Shown: piece by piece, positions 36,507-45,344 of the stretch
How positions within the stretch are numbered: position 1 is the first letter of the stretch
Layout of the letters: every line of letters begins with the position of its first letter
NCBI GenBank assembly: GCA_963817905.1
Contig: CAWFPS010000003.1
Span: forward strand, 992,001 to 1,056,000
Reading direction: 5' to 3'
DNA: 64,000 bases
Source of the DNA: VRUE01 sp963817905
GTDB lineage: Bacteria; Actinomycetota; Thermoleophilia; Solirubrobacterales; 70-9
Made by a program: the position numbers and the translations under genes
The notes under the pieces: generated by a model
What the model saw: only the letters and a program-made list of their open reading frames with translations
What the model was told of the DNA's origin: nothing
Database searches by the model: none

Positions 36507-37244
36507 TTGCCTCCCACCTTTTCAACCGCTGGAAACGCAGTTCCAGAGCCAGCTGGCGACCTCGGAGCGACGCTTGAGCAGGAGCGCCTTCCGGTCGGCA
36601 TCGAGCGCCTTCCCGAGCCGCTGGTCGAGCACTCCCAGCGCGAACGGCTGCTCAACGCGATGGCGCGCAGCTGCGCCAAGAAAGGCTTCGGCGCGACCAC
36701 GATCGCCGACGTCTGCGAGGGCGCCGGCGTCTCCCGCGCGACCTTCTACGAGCTCTTCAAGGACAAGGAGGACTGCTTCCACGCCTCGATGGAGGTTGCG
36801 CTGGCGGACGCGATGGGGCGCATCGTCGCCGTCTACTCGCCCGACAAGCCCTGGGCGACGATGGTTCGCGACGCCGCCGCCGCCTTCCTCGACCTGCTCG
36901 CCAGCCGGCCCGCCTTCGCCCGCATGGCCCTGGTCGAGGCACCCGCCTCGGGCGGCCGCGCCTTCGAGCTCTATGCGTCCGGCAAGCGGGTCCTGCAGTC
37001 GCTGCTCGAACGCGGCCGCGACGATCCGGTCGAGGAAGTGGCGATCCCCTCCAGCGCCGGGCGCGCGGCGCTCTCGGCGGCCGAGTCGCTGATCGCCGGC
37101 CAGATCCTGGCCGGCAACACGGCGCGGCTGCCGGAACTGCTTCCCGACGTCGTCTACATCACCACGGTCCCCTACCTCGGCCAGGAGGAGGCGCTGCGCC
37201 AGGCGCGCGCCGCCGAGAGAGATCTCGGTTCCCCAGACGGTTGA
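36507..37244 (+). CDS. TetR-family regulator 1 of 3
   Basis: A standard TetR DNA-binding domain (SQRERLLNAMARSCAKKGFGA, then VSRATFYELFKDKEDCF) sits about 40 residues from the N-terminus, followed by a helical ligand-binding region ending VYITTVPYLGQEEAL. The frame is open from 36330, but TTG 36507 lies after the operator-like site and is preferred; upstream residues are not TetR-like. It overlaps the next TetR gene's start, giving a tandem array of three related regulators, probably by duplication. Confidence 0.85.
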   Translation: MPPTFSTAGNAVPEPAGDLGATLEQERLPVGIERLPEPLVEHSQRERLLNAMARSCAKKGFGATTIADVCEGAGVSRATFYELFKDKEDCFHASMEVALADAMGRIVAVYSPDKPWATMVRDAAAAFLDLLASRPAFARMALVEAPASGGRAFELYASGKRVLQSLLERGRDDPVEEVAIPSSAGRAALSAAESLIAGQILAGNTARLPELLPDVVYITTVPYLGQEEALRQARAAERDLGSPDG

Positions 37245-37246
37245 GG

Positions 37247-37921
37247 ATGGCGGCCGCGCGGGGGGAGAAAAGGGGGCGGTGGCGCCCACCGCGCGGACGC
37301 CACCGGCTCCCCCCTGAGGTAATCGCCCGCTCCCAGCGCGAGCGCCTGCTGGAGGCGGCGATCCGGGTCGTCGCAGAGGAGGGCTACGCGGCGGCGACGG
37401 TGGCCGACCTGACCCGCGAGGCGGGAATCTCCCGCACCACCTTCTACGCGATGTTCGAGGACAAGGAAAGCTGCTTCCTCGCCGCATATGACAGCGTCGT
37501 CGACGCCTTGGTGCGACGGGTATCGGCCGCCTACGAGGCGGAGGAGGGCTGGCCGCGGCGCGCCCGGGCCGGCCTCGAGGCACTGCTTGGAGCGCTGGCC
37601 GAGGAGCCAGAGGTCGCCCGGCTGGCGCTGGTCGGCGCCGGTGCCGCCGGCCCCGCCGCCCAGCGCCGCTACCGCGCCGCCCTGCAGCGCCTCACCCCCT
37701 TCTTCGACGAGGGCCGCGACTTTGCCCCAGGCGGTCGCAACCTGCCGGCGAACACCTCGCGGATGGCGATCGGGGCGGTCGCGGGTCTAATCTCCGACGA
37801 GGTGCATGAGGGACGCGCGGAGTATCTGCCGGATTTGCTTTCGGAGGTCCTTTTTGCCACGCTGGTTCCCTATATCGGACCAGCCGCGGCCGCCAGGGAG
37901 GTGGGCGAAAAGACAAGATAA
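37247..37921 (+). CDS. TetR-family regulator 2 of 3
   Basis: A basic N-terminus (RGEKRGRWRPPRGRHRLP) precedes the TetR domain (SQRERLLEAAIRVVAEEGYAA ... ISRTTFYAMFEDKESCF). The C-terminal part resembles its two neighbours (LPDLLSEVLFATLVPYIGP). ATG 37247 is used; TTG 37241 overlapping the previous stop is the alternative. The genes are tightly packed and same-strand. Confidence 0.87.
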   Translation: MAAARGEKRGRWRPPRGRHRLPPEVIARSQRERLLEAAIRVVAEEGYAAATVADLTREAGISRTTFYAMFEDKESCFLAAYDSVVDALVRRVSAAYEAEEGWPRRARAGLEALLGALAEEPEVARLALVGAGAAGPAAQRRYRAALQRLTPFFDEGRDFAPGGRNLPANTSRMAIGAVAGLISDEVHEGRAEYLPDLLSEVLFATLVPYIGPAAAAREVGEKTR

Positions 37922-37936
37922 ACGCTTACGTACACC
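37919..37936. promoter_or_regulatory. Operator-like motif shared by two TetR genes, site 2
   Basis: Read on the minus strand this is GGTGTACGTAAGCGTTTA, matching the motif at 36458-36476. It overlaps the stop codon of TetR 2 and precedes TetR 3 by 9-54 bp depending on start choice, so TetR 3 may have its own controlled promoter. Confidence 0.45.
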
Positions 37937-37944
37937 GAGCCGCT

Positions 37945-38595
37945 ATGATGAAGGTACTCCGGAGTTTTCAAACTACCTGGGACGGGCTGATGGCATCCGA
38001 ATCGCGGCGAGACCTCATCTTGGCGGCAATGATCCGCGTGGTCGGCAGCAAGGGATACAAGGAGACCTCGGTCGCCGATGTGATCGAGGAGGCGGGCACC
38101 TCCCGCACCACCTTCTACAAGCACTTCGAGGACAAGCACGAGTGTTTCCTCGCCGCATACGAGGTGCTGGTCGAGCAGGTCTTCGCCGAGGTCGTCTCGG
38201 AGTGCGATGGCGAGCAGAGTTGGCTGCGGCGGGTCGAGAGCGGGCTGGCGACGATCGTCAACCTCTTCGCCCTCGACCCGCGGCTGGCCCGCACGGCGGT
38301 GGTCGAGGTCGCCGCCGCGGGAGCCGACGCACGCCAGCTGCACTGGGACGCCGTCGCGCGCTTCACCCAGTACCTCGAGGAAGGGCGTGAGCTTTCCAAC
38401 GGGCGCGAGCTGCCGGAGAACATCTCGCTGATGTCGGCGGGGGCCGTCTCGGGCCTGATCTTCGACGAGTTGCTGGCGGGACGGGCGGCGCAGCTGCCGG
38501 CGATGCTGCCCGACCTGCTCTTCGCGATGCTCGTCCCATATATCGGCCCGCGCGCAGCTGCCGAGGAGATGCGCCGCGTCGCCGCCGCAAGCTGA
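37945..38595 (+). CDS. TetR-family regulator 3 of 3
   Basis: The TetR domain reads RRDLILAAMIRVVGSKGYKE ... TSRTTFYKHFEDKHECF, and the C-terminal LPAMLPDLLFAMLVPYIGPRAA is shared with TetR 2. ATG 37990 (MASESRRDL) has a better upstream GGGACGGG site than ATG 37945; the first 15 residues may therefore not be translated. It is convergent with the ECF sigma gene, 3 bp apart. Confidence 0.87.
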   Translation: MMKVLRSFQTTWDGLMASESRRDLILAAMIRVVGSKGYKETSVADVIEEAGTSRTTFYKHFEDKHECFLAAYEVLVEQVFAEVVSECDGEQSWLRRVESGLATIVNLFALDPRLARTAVVEVAAAGADARQLHWDAVARFTQYLEEGRELSNGRELPENISLMSAGAVSGLIFDELLAGRAAQLPAMLPDLLFAMLVPYIGPRAAAEEMRRVAAAS

Positions 38596-38598
38596 GCG

Positions 38599-39102
38599 CT
38601 AGGAAGAGGGCGCCCGGCTCATCTCTTCGCGCAGCCGGTGTCGGACGCGGTGGAGGCGGACCTTGACCGTCCCGTCCGGGAGCCCCAGCCGGCGCGCGAT
38701 CGCCTCCTGGGTGAGATCCTCTGTGTAGCGCAGCTCGATCAGCTTCTGGTCGCGCTCGCTGAGGCGTTTGACGGCGGCGTGCAGGTCGGCCCGCTCGACC
38801 GTGGAGACGATGCGCTCGTCCTCGGCGCCCTCCCAGCGCTCGACCGTGTCGACCGGGTCGGGACGCACCCGCGAGTGATGGCGGAAGGCCTCGTTGCGGA
38901 CGATCGTGCCCAGCCACTCCTTGCGCCTGGCGTCGTCGCGAAGGGTTGAGCGTCGGCGCCAGGCGCGCAGCAGCGCATCCTGGGCGATGTCCTCTGCCTC
39001 ATTCGGGTTGCTGGCGTAGTGGTAGGCCATCCGCAGGCAAAAACGTTGCACCTCATCCCACTCCCAGCCGTCGCCCTGATCCTCGTCTTGGATGATCGAC
39101 AA
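38599..39102 (-). CDS. ECF-type RNA polymerase sigma factor
   Basis: The 167 residues contain region 2 (NEAEDIAQDALLRAWRR, WLGTIVRNEAFRHHSR) and region 4 (LSERDQKLIELRYTEDLTQEAIARRLGLPDGTVKVRLHRVRHRL), typical of ECF sigma-70 factors. No anti-sigma gene is adjacent. The start is TTG 39102. It is divergent from the methyltransferase gene; the 88-bp spacer is AT-rich with GAAAC and a T-run (39154-39166) that could be an ECF-type promoter. Confidence 0.9.
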   Translation of the reverse strand: MSIIQDEDQGDGWEWDEVQRFCLRMAYHYASNPNEAEDIAQDALLRAWRRRSTLRDDARRKEWLGTIVRNEAFRHHSRVRPDPVDTVERWEGAEDERIVSTVERADLHAAVKRLSERDQKLIELRYTEDLTQEAIARRLGLPDGTVKVRLHRVRHRLREEMSRAPSS

Positions 39103-39190
39103 GTTGATTGCTCGACCGTACTACTTCTAAATTCAAACGGGTAAAATTTAGTGTTGAAACTTTTTTTACTGCCAATCAGGTCTCTATTCC

Positions 39191-40000
39191 GTGGCCTCGA
39201 TTACAGCCAAAGAGAGCGGCGGGGATTGGGCCCAGCGCACCTATGAGGCGATGGCGCCGGTGTATGACGACTTCACCGCGCACCACGAATACGACCTCTG
39301 GACCGCTGACCTGCTGAAGCTGCTCGAGCGACGCGGACTGCAGGGCAGGCGCCTGCTCGATGTCGCCTGCGGGACAGGCAAGAGCTTTCTCGAGATGCTG
39401 CCGCGAGGCTGGCAGGTGACGGCCTGCGACATCTCGCCGGCGATGCTGGAGCGCGCCCGCGCGAAGGTCGGTGACGCGGTCGAGCTGACCGTCGCCGACA
39501 TGCTGGAGTTGCCCGAGTTCGGCGAGTTCGATCTCGTCTGGGCGCTCGACGACGCGATCAACTACCTGCTCAGCACGGAAGAGCTGGAACGCGCCCTGGA
39601 GGGGATGCGCGCAAATCTCGCCACCACCGGGCTACTGCTCTTCGACGTCAACGCCTTGCAGGCCTACCGCACGTTCTTTGCCTCAACCGAGGTGGTGGAG
39701 CGCGGCGGCCGCCGGCTGGTCTGGCGCGGGCAGGCGGCGGCCGACGTGGCGCCCGGTTCGACCTGCGAATCGCGCCTGGAAGTCTTGCCGGAGGAGGGGC
39801 GCGAGAGCGATCGGGCCGGCGGGGGGCCCGTCCACGTCCACCGCCAGCGTCACTTCCCGGAGACCGAGGTGCTGGCCGCCCTGCGGGGAGCGGGCCTGGA
39901 GCCCCTCGACGTCTACGGCCACGGCCTCGATGGCGTCCCGCGCCAGCCACTCGACGAATCGATCCACACCAAGGCGATCTACGTCGCCCGCCCGGCCTAG
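39191..40000 (+). CDS. Class I SAM-dependent methyltransferase
   Basis: The 269-residue protein has YEAMAPVYDDF, the SAM-binding LLDVACGTGKSFLEML (motif I), VTACDISPAMLERAR (motif II) and FDLVWALDDAINYL, all typical of class I methyltransferases. The substrate is unknown. GTG 39191 is the start. It ends overlapping the convergent lipoprotein stop by 4 bp. Confidence 0.88.
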   Translation: MASITAKESGGDWAQRTYEAMAPVYDDFTAHHEYDLWTADLLKLLERRGLQGRRLLDVACGTGKSFLEMLPRGWQVTACDISPAMLERARAKVGDAVELTVADMLELPEFGEFDLVWALDDAINYLLSTEELERALEGMRANLATTGLLLFDVNALQAYRTFFASTEVVERGGRRLVWRGQAAADVAPGSTCESRLEVLPEEGRESDRAGGGPVHVHRQRHFPETEVLAALRGAGLEPLDVYGHGLDGVPRQPLDESIHTKAIYVARPA

Positions 40001-40485
40001 CTTCCCAGGTCCCGCCGGGCCAGGGAGAGGCTGCGCGAGGCGAGCGCCCACTTTCGCTGGAGGCGCGGTTCGATCGAGCGGGTACTGCAGGAGGCCGTCG
40101 CCAGGCAATCGCCCCAGGAGTTGGCGGCGTCGATGTAGAGGTTGAAGGCGCGCTCAGCCGGACCGGCGCTGGCGATGAGGCAGCCGGCCGGCAGCTTGGT
40201 AGCGTGGATCCGCGAGTAGACGCTGCGCGTGCGCCGCACCTCGCCCAGGTAGTCGTCATAGCTGAGGCCTCGGGCCAGATCGTCGCGCAGGCTTGCCATC
40301 GCGGCGAGGAAGCCGTGCAACTGGCGGCGGCAGGAGCGGGTGGCGTGCGGCCTTGCCCGACCCTCGGTGGCGGCGCTGGCGGCACCGGTGGGCTTGCCGG
40401 CCGAGCTCGTCCCGTCCCGGCCGCAGGAACTGAGAATCAGCGCCAGGCCCAGCAGCATGCCGACTGTCGCCGTGCTGAGCCGCAT
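39997..40485 (-). CDS. Small lipoprotein of unknown function
   Basis: ATG 40485 gives a lipoprotein signal (TATVGMLLGLALILSSC, lipid Cys at residue 21). The mature part is helical with cysteines in RSCRRQLHG, PAGCLIAS and DCLATASCSTRS. No family is recognised. The longer frame to 41145 on the same strand is the antisense of the SGNH gene and is rejected. It is divergent from the SGNH gene. Confidence 0.72.
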   Translation of the reverse strand: MRLSTATVGMLLGLALILSSCGRDGTSSAGKPTGAASAATEGRARPHATRSCRRQLHGFLAAMASLRDDLARGLSYDDYLGEVRRTRSVYSRIHATKLPAGCLIASAGPAERAFNLYIDAANSWGDCLATASCSTRSIEPRLQRKWALASRSLSLARRDLGS

Positions 40486-40509
40486 CGGCGTAGTGTAGAA
40501 ATTCGCCGG

Positions 40510-41289
40510 ATGCCGAGCGTGCGCAAGCTCGCGGCCGTGACGGCGATGCTTGCTCTCGCCCTCACCGCTCCTTCTGCCAGCGCCAGCGGCAACGGCGGCG
40601 TGCTCGTCGTCGGCGACAGTCTCGAGGAACTGACCTCGCCCTACCTGCGGAAGTACCTGCCCGGCGTGCCGCTCACGGTCAACGCAGTCGGCGGCTCCAA
40701 CAGCTACCAGATCCTCGACCTCTTCCGGGAAAGCTACGAACCCTCGCAATCGGTGGTCGTCTTCGACGCGGGGACCAACGACAACCCGGCCTATCCCCAG
40801 ATCTTGGCCGGAAATCTGGAAAAGGTGGCGGCGGCGGCCGGCGAGCGCTGCTTGGTCGTGCCGACCATCCACGGCCTTACTGTCAACGGCATCGACAGCA
40901 CCGGCAAGAACGAAGTCGTCGCTGCCTTCGCCGCCTCGCGTCCTGGGACGCAGACCCCCGACTGGGCGCGAGCCGAGGCGACCCATCCCGAGCTGATGCA
41001 GGCCGACGACCTGCACCCGGAGGCCGCCGGCGCCGAGCTGCGGGCCAGGCTGATCGCCCGGGGGGTTAAGGCCTGCCTCGGGATCGTCACCGCCGGCGAA
41101 CGCAAGCCGGCGCTGAAGTCCGGCCCCGACCTGCCACCCGCCCACAAGCTGGCCCGCCGGGAGGCGGAAGTGACGGGCGTGCTCGCCGTCGGCCTGGCGG
41201 GCGCGCTCGTGGCGCGACTGGCGCAGCGGGCTCCCGGCCTCGCCGCCGTCCTCGCACTCCTCTCGATCCCCCTCGTGGGCGATGCCTGA
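40510..41289 (+). CDS. Exported SGNH-type hydrolase-like protein
   Basis: A signal peptide (SVRKLAAVTAMLALALTAPS) precedes an SGNH-like domain: VLVVGDSLEEL (block I, Ser), GTNDNP (block III, Asn) and DDLHPEAAG (block V, Asp/His). A C-terminal hydrophobic segment (VLAVGLAGALVARLAQ...) could anchor it. Its last 8 bases overlap the start of the acyltransferase gene, so the two are translated together, consistent with a joint role in adding or removing acyl groups on envelope polymers. Confidence 0.8.
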   Translation: MPSVRKLAAVTAMLALALTAPSASASGNGGVLVVGDSLEELTSPYLRKYLPGVPLTVNAVGGSNSYQILDLFRESYEPSQSVVVFDAGTNDNPAYPQILAGNLEKVAAAAGERCLVVPTIHGLTVNGIDSTGKNEVVAAFAASRPGTQTPDWARAEATHPELMQADDLHPEAAGAELRARLIARGVKACLGIVTAGERKPALKSGPDLPPAHKLARREAEVTGVLAVGLAGALVARLAQRAPGLAAVLALLSIPLVGDA

Positions 41290-43219
41290 GCCAGTACAGA
41301 GCGACCGCCGCTACATGCCGGGCCTCGACGGCCTGCGCGCGATCGCCGTCCTGGGCGTCGTCTTCTACCACCTCAAATTCGGCTGGGCCGAAGGCGGCCT
41401 GCTCGGTGTCGGCGTCTTCTTCACGCTCAGCGGCTACCTGATCACCGACATCCTGCTCAACCAGGTCAACCGCGGCGGGATCAAGCTGAAGTCCTTCTGG
41501 CTAGCCCGCGCCCGGCGGCTGCTGCCCGGCCTCTTCCTGATGCTGATCGTGGTGATGGCCTGGGTGACGACGATCGGGCCACACCAGCCGGGCGACTTCC
41601 GCGACGCCGAGCTCAGCGCCGTCGGCTACTTCAACAACTGGTGGCTGATCTTCCACGACGTCTCCTACTTCGCCCGCTTCGCCCCGCCCTCGCCGCTAAA
41701 CCACCTCTGGTCGCTCTCGGTCGAGGAGCAGTTCTACATCCTCTGGCCCTTCCTGCTGATGGCGGCGCTGTACCTCGTGCCGGAAGCGCGGCGCAAGGCC
41801 GGGCCGCGTCCCCGCCTCGCCGCTGTGACCCTGGTCGCGGCGCTCTGCTCGGGGATCCTGATGGCGGTCCTCTACCACCCCTCGCTCGATCCCTCGCGGG
41901 TCTACTACGGCACCGACACCCGGGCGCTGGAGCTGCTGGTCGGCGCGGCGCTGGCGATGGTCTGGCCCAGCCGTCGGCTGACCGGGCGGGTGACGCCGCA
42001 GGCGCGGCGAACGATCGACGCCGCCGGCCTCGCCGGGCTGGTCGTGATCGGGGTGATGTTCTGGCGCTCGAACGAGTTCTCGCCCTTCATCTATCGCGGC
42101 GGCTTCGCGATCCTGTCTGTGGGCACGGCGCTCTCGGTCGCCGCCTTCGCCCACCCCGCCTCGCGGCTGGGCCCGCTCGTCGGCTGCCGGCCGATGCGCT
42201 GGGTCGGCGAACGCTCCTACGGCATCTACCTCTGGACCCTGCCGATCGTCGTGCTGACCTCGCCCCAGGCCGTGCACGGTCCCAACCTGGTGCGGGCGAT
42301 CGGGCAGGTGGCAGCGATCATGGCGGTCGCCGAGCTCTCCTGGCGCTACGTCGAGAACCCGATCCGCCACGGCGCCCTGGGTCGGCTCCGGGCACAGTGG
42401 AAAGCGGGGCGCTGGCGGCGTCAGCGAATCCCGCGCGAGGGCTGGGTTGGGATCGGCGTTGCCGGAGTCGTGCTGATCGCTGCCGCCGCCGGACTGGCAG
42501 GGGTCGGGATCTCGAGCTCGCCCGCGGTCGGGGCCGAACCGGTGGCGAAGACGATCACGGCGAAGAACGTCAAGCGCAGGCCGCTGGCGACGACCTGCGA
42601 AGGCGTCGTTCACATCGGCGACTCAACCTCGGAGGGCCTCGTCTCGGAAGAATATTTGCCGGCGGAGCAGCTGATCAGCGCCCAGTACGCCCGGGTCGGG
42701 GCGACGACCCAGCACCTCGAGGTCGCCGGGGCACGCTCGATCTATGAGAACTTCGAAGGCGAACCGAACGCCCAGGAAGTGGCGGAAGCGTGGAAGAACG
42801 AAGGCTTCAAGGGCTGTTGGGTGATCGCGATGGGGACCAACGAGGCGGCCAACGTCGCCGCCGGCTCCAACTTCACCTACGGCGACCGGATCGAGAGCAT
42901 GATGTCGACGATCGGCGACGAACCGGCGCTCTGGGTCAACGTCAAGTCACTGGTCCCCAACGGCCCCTACGCGGCGGCGAACATGGTCAGCTGGGACAAG
43001 GCCCTGCGCGAAGCCTGCGACCACTTCCCGAACATGCGCATCTACAACTGGGCCGCCGACGTCAAGGACGACTGGTTCATCCCCGACGGCATCCACTTCA
43101 CCTCGGAGGGCTACGCCGCCCGCGGCCGCCTGATCGCCGACGCCCTGCTGGAAGCGTTTCCCAACAGCGAAAAGACGCCCAAGCTGACCGACAGCAAGGA
43201 CTGCGTGGTTTCGGGCTGA
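41282..43219 (+). CDS. Membrane acyltransferase (OafA/OatA type) with SGNH domain
   Basis: The 645-residue protein has an N-terminal acyltransferase-3 domain of about ten spans (YMPGLDGLRAIAVLGVVFYH with His30; GVGVFFTLSGYLITDILL; WSLSVEEQFYILWPF) and a C-terminal extracytoplasmic SGNH domain (VHIGDSTSEG, MGTNEAAN, DGIHFTSEGY). This fused layout is known for O-acetyltransferases of peptidoglycan, lipopolysaccharide or other surface glycans. It overlaps the upstream SGNH gene by 8 bp. Acceptor unknown. Confidence 0.92.
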   Translation: MPEPVQSDRRYMPGLDGLRAIAVLGVVFYHLKFGWAEGGLLGVGVFFTLSGYLITDILLNQVNRGGIKLKSFWLARARRLLPGLFLMLIVVMAWVTTIGPHQPGDFRDAELSAVGYFNNWWLIFHDVSYFARFAPPSPLNHLWSLSVEEQFYILWPFLLMAALYLVPEARRKAGPRPRLAAVTLVAALCSGILMAVLYHPSLDPSRVYYGTDTRALELLVGAALAMVWPSRRLTGRVTPQARRTIDAAGLAGLVVIGVMFWRSNEFSPFIYRGGFAILSVGTALSVAAFAHPASRLGPLVGCRPMRWVGERSYGIYLWTLPIVVLTSPQAVHGPNLVRAIGQVAAIMAVAELSWRYVENPIRHGALGRLRAQWKAGRWRRQRIPREGWVGIGVAGVVLIAAAAGLAGVGISSSPAVGAEPVAKTITAKNVKRRPLATTCEGVVHIGDSTSEGLVSEEYLPAEQLISAQYARVGATTQHLEVAGARSIYENFEGEPNAQEVAEAWKNEGFKGCWVIAMGTNEAANVAAGSNFTYGDRIESMMSTIGDEPALWVNVKSLVPNGPYAAANMVSWDKALREACDHFPNMRIYNWAADVKDDWFIPDGIHFTSEGYAARGRLIADALLEAFPNSEKTPKLTDSKDCVVSG

Positions 43220-43266
43220 GACGCGGTGCCCCCCCGTGGACGCTGGCGGCGTGAACTCGAAGCACA

Positions 43267-43842
43267 CTACCGGCGCAAATTCGCCCGGAACATGGGTGTG
43301 TCCGGCCATCCGATGGGCCACCACGCGGATCCCTCGCCCTGCCTGTCCACCCCCGCATTCAGTGCCCTGTTACCGGTTGCACCTCGACCGACATCGCCGG
43401 CAAGGGCCCAGATCTGCCAGAGGCACAAGAGGGTCACGAGGATCGAAATGCCGCCCTCCGGCGTTTTCATATAGGTCAGCAGATACCCAAGGTGTCGTGG
43501 CGCCGCCACGACACCGCCGATGACGTTTGAGACAGGTACACGCCACGGATCGACCGTGCGGTTGGCGTCGCCCTTGGTGACGATCGTGCCATCGGCCTTG
43601 ATCGCGATCAGGCGATGGCTCACGACCTCGCCGTGCTCGGTGAACGACACCACCCCACCCACCCGATACCGATTCTCGCGCACGACGACCGCGCTTTCCG
43701 AAGGAATGCTCGGGTACATCGAGCCGGTATGCACCACATACACCCGGTAGGGCAGCCGACCCGTCTCGTACAGGAAGAGAGCGGCCGCAGAGCCGATCAG
43801 AATCAGCGCCAGCAGAATCGAGACAGGCTTCGGCCACTTCAC
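43267..43842 (-). CDS. sipW: Signal peptidase I, SipW (ER/archaeal) type
   Basis: The 191-residue membrane protease has a first span (SILLALILIGSAAALFLY), the nucleophile Ser41 in VHTGSMYPSI, and a catalytic His76 in VVSHRLI instead of Lys, which defines the SipW Ser-His class. A second span (ISILVTLLCLWQIWALAG) is near the C-terminus. It lies 125 bp downstream of a TasA-like gene with the matching signal peptide, so it most likely processes that protein. Confidence 0.9.
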   Translation of the reverse strand: MKWPKPVSILLALILIGSAAALFLYETGRLPYRVYVVHTGSMYPSIPSESAVVVRENRYRVGGVVSFTEHGEVVSHRLIAIKADGTIVTKGDANRTVDPWRVPVSNVIGGVVAAPRHLGYLLTYMKTPEGGISILVTLLCLWQIWALAGDVGRGATGNRALNAGVDRQGEGSAWWPIGWPDTPMFRANLRR

Positions 43843-43967
43843 GGCTGCGCTCCTTTCGAAGGCCTGGGCGAGGGTGCCGCACCGGTATCGCTACTGCGGC
43901 GCGACACCCCCCGGAACTCCTCAGACCTCTTGCATTTCCAAGGCCCTGTTCAGGGCATCCGGGTCGA

Positions 43968-44645
43968 CTACGGTTCGACTCCGACCTGAGTGGCCACGAC
44001 CTGGTAGGGCAGACCGCTGCCTTTGATTTCTTCCGGTGTAACTTCCGGCGGATAGGTGTTGAACGGCTGTTCCTGCTGGGCGTTGCCTATGCCGCCTTTG
44101 TAGGTGGTGTAGCCGAACGTGAATTTGAAGTAGCTGCCCGCGCCAGGCGCGATGTTGGAGCCGACCTTGTACTTCTCTTGCAGCGGCCAGCAGCCCGCCG
44201 GGCTGAATTCGTCCGTCGAGTACTGCACCGAGCCGCAGTAGCCGGACGCCGGCGCCTGGTTGTCGTTCAGGTTGGCCGAGTGGAACAGCCAGCCGCCACT
44301 GTTGGCCAAGGTGACTTCACCGTATTTCCCGAGGTTGTTGAGCGAATGCAGTGCTTCCGCGTTGTTGAACACCACCCAGACGTCCTGCGGGTTGTGACCG
44401 ATGTTTTTGTATTCAGCGGTGGCGGTCTGCGGCTCCCCCGGCAGCAGGTTTTTGAAGCTGAAAATCAACCCGTTCGGTCCGCTACCGCCCGATGTGTGAA
44501 TGCGGATCGAACCCGTGGTGCCATTGATTTCACCTTGCTTCGTGTCGCTGAAGTAGGCGCCGGTGACTCCCGTCGCCGCCATGACCAGGGCCGCCAACAC
44601 CACTAGCGAGGCGCCCAGGGCCCCAAACCGTAGCTTTACTGACAT
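43968..44645 (-). CDS. TasA/camelysin-like SipW substrate protein
   Basis: The signal peptide (MSVKLRFGALGASLVVLAAL, then MAATGVTGAYFSDTK) has the AYFSDT ending that marks SipW-dependent substrates such as TasA and camelysin. The mature part is a beta-rich domain (IFSFKNLLPGEPQTATAEYKN ... VWVVFNN) with two Cys (GYCGSV, AGCWPL). In Bacillus such proteins form biofilm fibres. The start is taken as ATG 44645, though GGAGG at 44658-44662 sits equally well before TTG 44651. Base composition is less GC-rich than its neighbours. Confidence 0.85.
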   Translation of the reverse strand: MSVKLRFGALGASLVVLAALVMAATGVTGAYFSDTKQGEINGTTGSIRIHTSGGSGPNGLIFSFKNLLPGEPQTATAEYKNIGHNPQDVWVVFNNAEALHSLNNLGKYGEVTLANSGGWLFHSANLNDNQAPASGYCGSVQYSTDEFSPAGCWPLQEKYKVGSNIAPGAGSYFKFTFGYTTYKGGIGNAQQEQPFNTYPPEVTPEEIKGSGLPYQVVATQVGVEP

Positions 44646-44678
44646 ATTCAAGGCGTCAACCTCCATGTCGTATCTCAC

Positions 44679-44889
44679 GATTCGACGTCGGTTTCGCCAC
44701 TCGCTCCCCGCTGACCAGGCGACCAGTTACGGCCTAACGGTTCGATGCGTCGTCGTTGCTGCCGGCGCGAACCTAGCAACGGAAATCCGTAACTCCGCGA
44801 ATATCTAGCCGAATTACAACCGCGTACCAGTACGAATTTCGTTCTTAGCTTTCAATCGAAGTAAGAAATATGACACCTTGCGATTTTCA
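44679..44889. other. AT-richer leader upstream of the TasA-like gene
   Basis: This 211-bp spacer is AT-richer than its surroundings. Read toward the TasA-like gene it contains a GGTTCG...CGAACC pairing around 44721-44775 and a GACGCA element, but no full riboswitch consensus. It probably holds the promoter and a structured 5' leader. No ORF is convincing. Confidence 0.3.
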
Positions 44890-45315
44890 TCAGAAAATCT
44901 GGGAGTCGAGGAAGCCGGCGATCAGCACCAGCCAGCCGCCGATCTCGGCGACGATCAGGGTGGCCATGAAGACCTCGAGGCCACGGCCGGGTCGGCGAAA
45001 CTGGTTGTCGGTGTCGCGCTTGAGGCCGTGGACCATGTAGCCGAGGACGGCGGCGTAGAAGTAGAAGGCCAGAGCCCCGGCGGCGAGCAGGTTGACCAGG
45101 ACGCCCCAGCCGCTGAGCTCGGCGAAGGTCGCGACCAGCAGCAGGGCGAAGCTGTAGAGCAGCGCGGCGCGGTGAGCGATGTCGGTGTATGGATGCGCGA
45201 CCCCCTCATCTGAGGCATCCATCTGGCGGAACTTCAGCACCCCCAGCAGCAGCGCCCAGAGGAACATCAGCGCCGCCGCCAGCAGCACCGCCTTCGTATC
45301 GTCTCCTAGGACCAC
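44890..45315 (-). CDS. Small integral membrane protein
   Basis: The 141 residues have about four hydrophobic spans (AVLLAAALMFLWALLLGVL, ALLYSFALLLVATFAELSG, VNLLAAGALAFYFYAAVLGY, FMATLIVAEIGGWLVLIAG). No motif identifies a function. It is divergent from the VOC gene with only 29 bp between the starts, so promoters overlap. Confidence 0.7.
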   Translation of the reverse strand: MVLGDDTKAVLLAAALMFLWALLLGVLKFRQMDASDEGVAHPYTDIAHRAALLYSFALLLVATFAELSGWGVLVNLLAAGALAFYFYAAVLGYMVHGLKRDTDNQFRRPGRGLEVFMATLIVAEIGGWLVLIAGFLDSQIF

Positions 45316-45344
45316 CTGCCCTGAATACCAGCTAGGAGAGAGCC

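Noticed and set aside
44679..44889. Cyclic-di-GMP (GEMM) riboswitch upstream of the TasA-like gene
   Set aside because: A GACGCA and a GGTCGCC-like end are present, but the GGCAAACC and tetraloop-receptor segments are missing; kept only as an unspecified leader.
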